Source: Candidatus Nanopelagicales bacterium (GTDB taxonomy: Bacteria; Actinomycetota; Actinomycetes; S36-B12). Taken from it: 36,147 nucleotides of DNA. Below, in pieces: positions 30,686 through 36,147 of the stretch. The DNA lies in assembly GCA_009694585.1 (NCBI GenBank), contig SHUQ01000008.1, positions 1 through 36,147 of the forward strand, given 5' to 3'. The position numbers and the translations under genes were made by a program. Below the pieces are notes generated by a model. The model saw nothing but the letters and a program-made list of their open reading frames with translations. It was not told the DNA's origin and searched no databases. Within the stretch, counting starts at the first letter, position 1. Each line of letters starts with the position of its first letter.

Positions 30686-31083
30686 GCACGCCAGCCTTCG
30701 GGGAAGTGTCGGTCATAGCAAATGTAGACGCCGATCTTGCCAACTGCGGTGTCGAAGACCGGGTAGCCGCCATTACCCGGACGGAAGTAGAACTTCTCCC
30801 AAAAGCCGCTGACATGTGGAATGTGCTGCTTGCGGTACTTGCCGAGGTAGGTGCCGTCGGCATCAACAACAGCCGCGGTGTTGTAGAGGACGCCGGGCTG
30901 TTCTTCTTCGTACATAGGCAGCACCATGACCATCTTTAGCTCTTTGGCCAACTTCTGAAACCGCTCGGTGGTCGGACCGGGGATGGCCTCGGCCTGGCGG
31001 GCGTAATCCTCGTGGGCCGCGATCACGGACTCCTTGTCGCCGGTCCAATTGGTTTGGACGAGAGCGGCGCGTACAACGGTCAT
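30675..31083 (-). pseudogene. Beta-ureidopropionase/nitrilase N-terminal remnant with internal deletion
   Basis: MTVVRAALVQTNWTGDKESVIAAHEDYARQAEAIPGPTTERFQKLAKELKMVMVLPMYEEEQPGVLYNTAAVVDADGTYLGKYRKQHIPHVSGFWEKFYFRPGNGGYPVFDTAVGKIGVYICYDRHFPEGWRALG then out of frame; RBS AGGAGG at 31090-31095. Confidence 0.85.
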
Positions 31084-31140
31084 TTCGTTCCTCCTAGGTG
31101 GGCCAGCTGGCGTCCAGTTCGGGTTCAGAGAACAAATTTG

Positions 31141-31193
31141 TTTGTGATTTGGGAGAATAGACATTATTGGTTGTGTTATAAAGCCGAATCACA
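31141..31193. promoter_or_regulatory. Candidate MocR operator: two direct TTGTG boxes and one inverted box
   Basis: TTTGTGATT (31141), TTGTGTTA (31171), AATCACA (31187-31193); adjacent palindrome AACAAATTTGTT (31131-31142). Confidence 0.45.
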
Positions 31194-31239
31194 TAATTGA
31201 GTTTACTTTTGTAAATTATTTATTGGAAGGGGCCAAGCG

Positions 31240-32631
31240 GTGCCAGTTTCTGCCGTGGTTGGTCCTGTTGACCACTTGGGCTTACTGGTCGAAGCGATAA
31301 CCGATTGCTCACCCAAGGGCATAGCCGCCGGGGTTCATCGCTTGATTCGGGCCGGTCAATTGACCACTGGGGACCGGCTGCCGACCGTTCGAGAACTCGC
31401 TCGTGAGTTGGGTATTAGTCCGGCCACGGTGAGTGAGGCCTGGCAGGCCCTTGGCGCCGTAGGCGCAATTCAGGCGCGCGGACGCGCCGGCAGCTTCGTC
31501 AAAGAAACTGTTGAACCGGGCCGGCCAATTAGGTACTTAAGTATTGGTGGCGCGCCCGGATCCGAAGGGCTGGACCTGTCAACAGGTACCCCAGATCCCC
31601 AGTTGCTGCCGCACCTGCGGGCCGCCTTGGAGCGAGTTACCACCAGGGATTTGGCCTGGACTACAAGTTATCTTGATGATCCGGTCCTACCTCAACTCGA
31701 AGTTATTTTGCGTCGGGATTGGCCGTTTGATCCCCAGCGGCTAACCGTGGTTGATGGCGCTTTGGATGCGCTGTCTCGGGTAGTGGAGCAAACGATCCGG
31801 CTAGGGGATCGAGTGGTGATGGAAAACCCTGGATTTCCACCACTTATTGATCTGCTCGAAAGAAGTGGTGCGGAAATTATCCCAGTGCCGATGGATGACG
31901 AAGGTATTAAGCCCGCCGAGTTGCTGGCCGCGCTGAACAAAGCCCCGGTCGCAATTTTCTTGCAACCAAGGGCCCAAAACCCAACCGGCACCAATATGAG
32001 CAAAACCCGCAGCGAGGAGCTCGCCAAGATCTTGAGCCCCACTTCGGTTTTAATTGTTGAAGACGACCACTCAGGTGAGATAGCCACCGGCGAAGATGTC
32101 AGCATCGGTAATTTCTTACCCGAGCGAACGGTACACATTCGCAGTTATTCGAAGTCACATGGCCCGGATCTGCGAATTGCAGCCATCGGCGGCTCGGCTG
32201 ATGTTATTGACCCAATGTTGGCTAGGCGCATGTTGGGCCCTGGCTGGACTAGTCGGCTACTGCAGGCTGTCTTGATTGAACTGCTGACGGACCAAGCGGC
32301 GATTGATGCGGTCACGCGGGCCCGGTCTACTTATGCAGTTCGAAGTTTGGCCCTGCGAGCCGGCCTAGCCGGGCTCGGGGTCACCAGTAGTGCCGGGGAT
32401 GGCATCAATTCTTGGGTTGAGGTTGCCGATGAGCGAGCAGCTCTCATCACCTTGGCGGCCATGGGGATCCGAGTGGCACCGGGCACCCCATTCGAAGTGG
32501 TGCCGACCGGTACCCATCATGTTCGAGTAACTACCGGGTTGCTGCACGAAGATGACGCGGAGCAGTGGCAACATGTGATCACTGCATTGGCAGCCGCGGC
32601 TAAGGCCGGTCCAACACTTCGGGGGGTTTGA
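31240..32631 (+). CDS. MocR/GntR-type regulator with aminotransferase-like domain
   Basis: wHTH GDRLPTVRELARELGISPATVSEAWQALGAVGAIQARGRAGSFV + fold-type I PLP domain IFLQPRAQNPTGTNMSKTR...HIRSYSKSHGPDLRIAAIGG. Confidence 0.88.
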   Translation: MPVSAVVGPVDHLGLLVEAITDCSPKGIAAGVHRLIRAGQLTTGDRLPTVRELARELGISPATVSEAWQALGAVGAIQARGRAGSFVKETVEPGRPIRYLSIGGAPGSEGLDLSTGTPDPQLLPHLRAALERVTTRDLAWTTSYLDDPVLPQLEVILRRDWPFDPQRLTVVDGALDALSRVVEQTIRLGDRVVMENPGFPPLIDLLERSGAEIIPVPMDDEGIKPAELLAALNKAPVAIFLQPRAQNPTGTNMSKTRSEELAKILSPTSVLIVEDDHSGEIATGEDVSIGNFLPERTVHIRSYSKSHGPDLRIAAIGGSADVIDPMLARRMLGPGWTSRLLQAVLIELLTDQAAIDAVTRARSTYAVRSLALRAGLAGLGVTSSAGDGINSWVEVADERAALITLAAMGIRVAPGTPFEVVPTGTHHVRVTTGLLHEDDAEQWQHVITALAAAAKAGPTLRGV

Positions 32632-34151
32632 AAGTGGCAAACACCACCCAAATCGACGGAAATCTGACCAACGCGCTGGTCGCTGGCGGGGTCAGCCGCC
32701 CCGGCACCTCCGGTGAGATTGGCACGGTGATCAACCCGGCCGATAACTCGGTGGTTGCCACCATGGAATTTGCGGGTGCCTTAGATGTTGATAACGCGGT
32801 GCAGTCGGCCAAGGCTGCATTCAAGGATTGGTCGACCGCACCACCGGCCACCAGAAGTGCGGCATTGGTGCGACTTGCGGCACGGCTAGAAGCCAGGGCC
32901 GAGGAGTACGCACAAGTTGAAAGTGCACAAAGCGGTAAGCCGATTCGCTTAACTCGCGAATTTGATGTGCCAGGGTCAATTGATAATGTGGCTTTCTTTG
33001 CGGGTGCTGCTCGCAATCTAGAAGGTAAAGCAGCAACCGAGTGGGATGGGGTACACACGTCTTTTATCCGCCGTGAAGCCGTTGGCGTCGTGGGTTCAAT
33101 TGCCCCGTGGAACTACCCATTGCAGATGGCGATGTGGAAAATCCTGCCGGCTATTGCAGCGGGCAACACCATTGTTTTGAAGCCGGCGGCGATTACCCCA
33201 TTGACGTCATTGATGCTTGCCGCCGATGCGCTGGCGGTTGATATTCCGGCCGGGGTGGTAAATGTGGTGGTGGGCTCAGGTGCGATTGCGGGGGAGGCAC
33301 TCATTAGCCACCCGGATATTTCAATGGTCTCCTTTACCGGCTCCACCCCAATTGGCCAACGGGTAATGGAGCTCGCAACCGCAACCGTAAAGCGGGTGCA
33401 TCTGGAGCTCGGCGGCAAGGCACCATTTGTGGTTTTCGATGACGCAGATCTGGAGGCGGCGATCCACGGTGCGGTCGCCGGATCTTTAATTAACACCGGG
33501 CAAGATTGCACCGCGGCGACCCGCGCTTATGTGCAGCGGCCGCTCTTTGAGGCATTTGTTGCCGGGGTTGCTGATTTATTCACCGAGGTGGTCGTTGGCG
33601 ACCCGGCCGACCCAGCGACCGATATGGGCCCACTGGTGGCTAAGCGTCAACAGCTAAGTGTTGCGGGGTTTGTAGATCGCGCCCGCGCTGACGGTGCAAA
33701 TGTGGTCACCGGGGGTGCGATCGGGCAGGGGGCGCTGGCCGTGGGGGCGTATTACCTGCCCACTTTGGTGACCGGGGCCGACCAGCGCTCCGAGATTGTT
33801 CAAAGTGAGATTTTCGGTCCGGTTTTAGTGGTGCTGCCATTTGATTCCGATGACGAAGGCCTGGCGCTCGCCAATGACACCCCATTTGGGTTGGCGGCTT
33901 CGGCCTGGACCAGGAGCTTGCTTCGGGCCCTGCGGGCCTCCCGTGAAATCAAAGCCGGATGTGTCTGGGTTAACGATCACATACCGATTGTCAGCGAAAT
34001 GCCCCATGGCGGCTTTAAACGGTCCGGATTCGGCAAGGATATGTCGACTTATTCTTTTGAGGAGTACACCCAGGTAAAACATGTTTCGATGGACATCACC
34101 GGCGTGGCGCGCAAACCGTGGCACCGGACAATCTTTACTGACAACTGGTAG
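32628..34151 (+). CDS. Aldehyde dehydrogenase, second aminobutyraldehyde dehydrogenase-like paralog
   Basis: [72 protein letters not shown]; start may be GTG 32634. Confidence 0.88.
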   Translation: MKVANTTQIDGNLTNALVAGGVSRPGTSGEIGTVINPADNSVVATMEFAGALDVDNAVQSAKAAFKDWSTAPPATRSAALVRLAARLEARAEEYAQVESAQSGKPIRLTREFDVPGSIDNVAFFAGAARNLEGKAATEWDGVHTSFIRREAVGVVGSIAPWNYPLQMAMWKILPAIAAGNTIVLKPAAITPLTSLMLAADALAVDIPAGVVNVVVGSGAIAGEALISHPDISMVSFTGSTPIGQRVMELATATVKRVHLELGGKAPFVVFDDADLEAAIHGAVAGSLINTGQDCTAATRAYVQRPLFEAFVAGVADLFTEVVVGDPADPATDMGPLVAKRQQLSVAGFVDRARADGANVVTGGAIGQGALAVGAYYLPTLVTGADQRSEIVQSEIFGPVLVVLPFDSDDEGLALANDTPFGLAASAWTRSLLRALRASREIKAGCVWVNDHIPIVSEMPHGGFKRSGFGKDMSTYSFEEYTQVKHVSMDITGVARKPWHRTIFTDNW

Positions 34152-34179
34152 TCGTTGCTAACAAGCGAAAGGGAACCTA

Positions 34180-35403
34180 ATGCCAAACCAATTATCTGAG
34201 GCCGCGGCGGGAATAGTAGATCTGACGAAGAGCTCACTGTCTCGTCGGCGATTGCTTCAGGCGGCGGGAATCGGCGGGGTGGCAATCGCCGCGACCGCAT
34301 GTGGGGCTTCGGGCAGTGATGCGGGCACGGCAACGGGCGCGCCGTCGGCGGCAACCGCTGCGGATCTTTCCGATACCGACAAGACGGCTAACTGGTCGAA
34401 TTGGCCCCTTTACTTGGATATTAACGACGACACCGGTGAGTACCCAACCCTTAAGGCTTTCCAAGACGCTAACGGGATAGCGGTCACCTATACCGAAGAC
34501 GTTAACGACAACAATGAGTTCTACGCCAAAGTGCGTACCCAACTAGAACAAGGCCAAGACATCGGTCGCGACCTCGTGGTTCTCACCGACTGGATGGCTG
34601 CGCTGTGGATTCAAAATGGCTACGCACAAAAACTTGATAAGGCGAATATTCCCAACGGTAAGAATCTGATACCGCGGTTGGCTGATGTCGCATTTGATAA
34701 GCCACGTGATTACTCACTGCCTTGGCAGTCGGGTTTCGGCGGCCTAGGCTTCAACAAGTCTGCGGTCAAAGAGGCTTTGGGTAGCGATAAAATCACCACC
34801 CTTGATCAACTATTCGATCCCAAACTAAAGGGCCGCATCACGGTACTATCCGAAATGCGCGACACCATGGGCTGCATCATGGCTTGGCAGGGTAATGATC
34901 CGGGGAACTTCACCGATGACCAGTTCAGTCAGGCGATTGAGGCACTTGCCAAACAGATCGACAGCGGCCAGATTCGCCAGGTGACCGGTAACGACTACAT
35001 AGCGGCCCTAGAATCTGGCGACGTTGTCGCGGTAATTGGTTGGTCCGGTGATCTATTCGCCCTCGGCGATGACTTCGGATTTGAAATCCCCGAGTCTGGC
35101 GGCATGCTCTGGACCGACAATATGCTCATCCCGGCGCTCGCAGCACATAAGAAGAATGCCGAACTGATCATGAACTACTACTACGACCCGAAGGTTGCGG
35201 CCGAGGTGGCCGCATATGTGAACTACATCTGCCCGGTTGAAGGTGCGCAGGCTGAAATGGAGAAAATTGATCCGGCGCTAGCGGCCAGTGAGTTCATTTT
35301 CCCGTCGGCGGCAACCCTTGATCGCACTTATGTATTCAAGGCACTGACTCCCGAAGAAGGCGACAAGTACGAGCGCGAATTCCAGACCGCGATCGGCAAC
35401 TAG
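34180..35403 (+). CDS. potD: Extracellular solute-binding lipoprotein, spermidine/putrescine (PotD-like)
   Basis: Twin-arginine SRRRLLQAAGIGGVAIAATACG with lipobox; NWPLYLDINDDTGEYPTLKAFQDANGIAVTYTEDVNDNNEFYAKV; followed by PotA-like ATPase. Confidence 0.85.
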   Translation: MPNQLSEAAAGIVDLTKSSLSRRRLLQAAGIGGVAIAATACGASGSDAGTATGAPSAATAADLSDTDKTANWSNWPLYLDINDDTGEYPTLKAFQDANGIAVTYTEDVNDNNEFYAKVRTQLEQGQDIGRDLVVLTDWMAALWIQNGYAQKLDKANIPNGKNLIPRLADVAFDKPRDYSLPWQSGFGGLGFNKSAVKEALGSDKITTLDQLFDPKLKGRITVLSEMRDTMGCIMAWQGNDPGNFTDDQFSQAIEALAKQIDSGQIRQVTGNDYIAALESGDVVAVIGWSGDLFALGDDFGFEIPESGGMLWTDNMLIPALAAHKKNAELIMNYYYDPKVAAEVAAYVNYICPVEGAQAEMEKIDPALAASEFIFPSAATLDRTYVFKALTPEEGDKYEREFQTAIGN

Positions 35404-35407
35404 GAAC

Positions 35408-36147
35408 GTGGCTGGGGCTCTTCGGCAGGTTGAGGACCTGCACCTGGTAAATCTCACCAAGAAGTTCGGGGATGCTGCCGCGGTTGATGACCTCACGTTG
35501 ACCATCGCAGCAGGCTCGTTTTTCGCACTCCTGGGTGCATCCGGGTGCGGCAAGACAACCACCTTGCGAATGGTCGCCGGGTTGGAGGATCCAACCGCTG
35601 GCACTATTAGTATCGGTGCAAAAGACATCACGAACCTTCGGGCCTTCCAGCGTCCGGTCAACACGGTGTTTCAGTCCTATGCGCTGTTCCCGCATTTAGA
35701 TATTTTTGAAAATGTGGCTTTCGGGCTGCGCCGCCGCGGGATTAAGGATGTTAAGACTCCGGTCAACCAAATGCTGGAATTGGTTGAGCTCAGTGCCATG
35801 GCTAGGCGAAAACCCACCCAGTTATCCGGTGGCCAGCAGCAGCGGGTCGCGGTTGCTCGCGCCTTGATAAATGAGCCAGATGTCTTACTTTTGGACGAAC
35901 CCCTTGGTGCCTTGGACCTTAAATTGCGGAGGCAGATGCAGATTGAACTCAAGCGCATTCAAAATGAGGTTGGCACAACTTTTGTGCATGTGACGCACGA
36001 CCAAGAAGAGGCCATGACGATGGCCGATACCGTCGCGATCATGAACGCCGGGCGAATCGAGCAGATGGGTAACCCAGCCGCAATTTATGAACTGCCGAAG
36101 ACGGTGTTTGTGGCTAATTTTTTGGGGCAGTCCAATCTAATCACCGG
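35408..36147 (+). CDS. potA: Spermidine/putrescine ABC transporter ATP-binding protein, 3' truncated by window
   Basis: LTKKFGDAAAVDDLTLTIAAGSFFALLGASGCGKTTTLRMVAGLEDPTAG...; LSGGQQQRVAVARAL; VTHDQEEAMTMAD; GTG start. Confidence 0.88.
   Translation, partial: MAGALRQVEDLHLVNLTKKFGDAAAVDDLTLTIAAGSFFALLGASGCGKTTTLRMVAGLEDPTAGTISIGAKDITNLRAFQRPVNTVFQSYALFPHLDIFENVAFGLRRRGIKDVKTPVNQMLELVELSAMARRKPTQLSGGQQQRVAVARALINEPDVLLLDEPLGALDLKLRRQMQIELKRIQNEVGTTFVHVTHDQEEAMTMADTVAIMNAGRIEQMGNPAAIYELPKTVFVANFLGQSNLIT

Noticed and set aside
30646-30939. Plus-strand ORF 30646-30939 as a gene
   Set aside because: Antisense of the nitrilase remnant, no family resemblance
30451-31164. Functional nitrilase-hydantoinase fusion enzyme
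   Set aside because: The two parts are in different frames, the hydantoinase catalytic domain is absent and the nitrilase lacks its Glu segment
1-36147. CRISPR array, transposase, integron or prophage
   Set aside because: No repeat-spacer pattern or transposase-like ORF; the only recombinase is a housekeeping-type XerC/D in core synteny

Overview
A ~36 kb actinobacterial-looking chromosomal segment. The left two thirds are mostly core genes: the dnaE2 3' end, dinB, DUF3040, MaoC, a lipase, an RDD pair, a DUF3048 lipoprotein, rnhB-yraN-comM-dprA-xerC, an M23 peptidase, rpsB-tsf-pyrH-frr-cdsA-rlmN, and a K+ channel. From ~17.5 kb rightward the content is catabolic. It has a propionyl/acetyl-CoA synthetase; a glutaryl-CoA-dehydrogenase-like / CaiB CoA-transferase / GntR operon; an AsnC / class III aminotransferase / PPOX / DAO-oxidase operon; two aminobutyraldehyde-dehydrogenase-like genes; mmsA; a MocR regulator; and a PotD/PotA-type polyamine transporter. 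The most notable observation is a fresh-looking erosion of a reductive pyrimidine (dihydropyrimidinase / beta-ureidopropionase / LLM oxidoreductase) module around an intact mmsA. A beta-ureidopropionase N-terminus is fused out of frame to a dihydropyrimidinase C-terminus and also seems to have lost its first catalytic-Glu segment. An LLM flavoprotein gene carries an amber stop at codon 8 plus an internal frameshifting deletion. Regulator-proximal dyads (AsnC, MocR, GntR) are also visible. No tRNA, rRNA, CRISPR array or intact mobile element was recognised. All product calls come from reading the protein sequences by eye; no database search was run.
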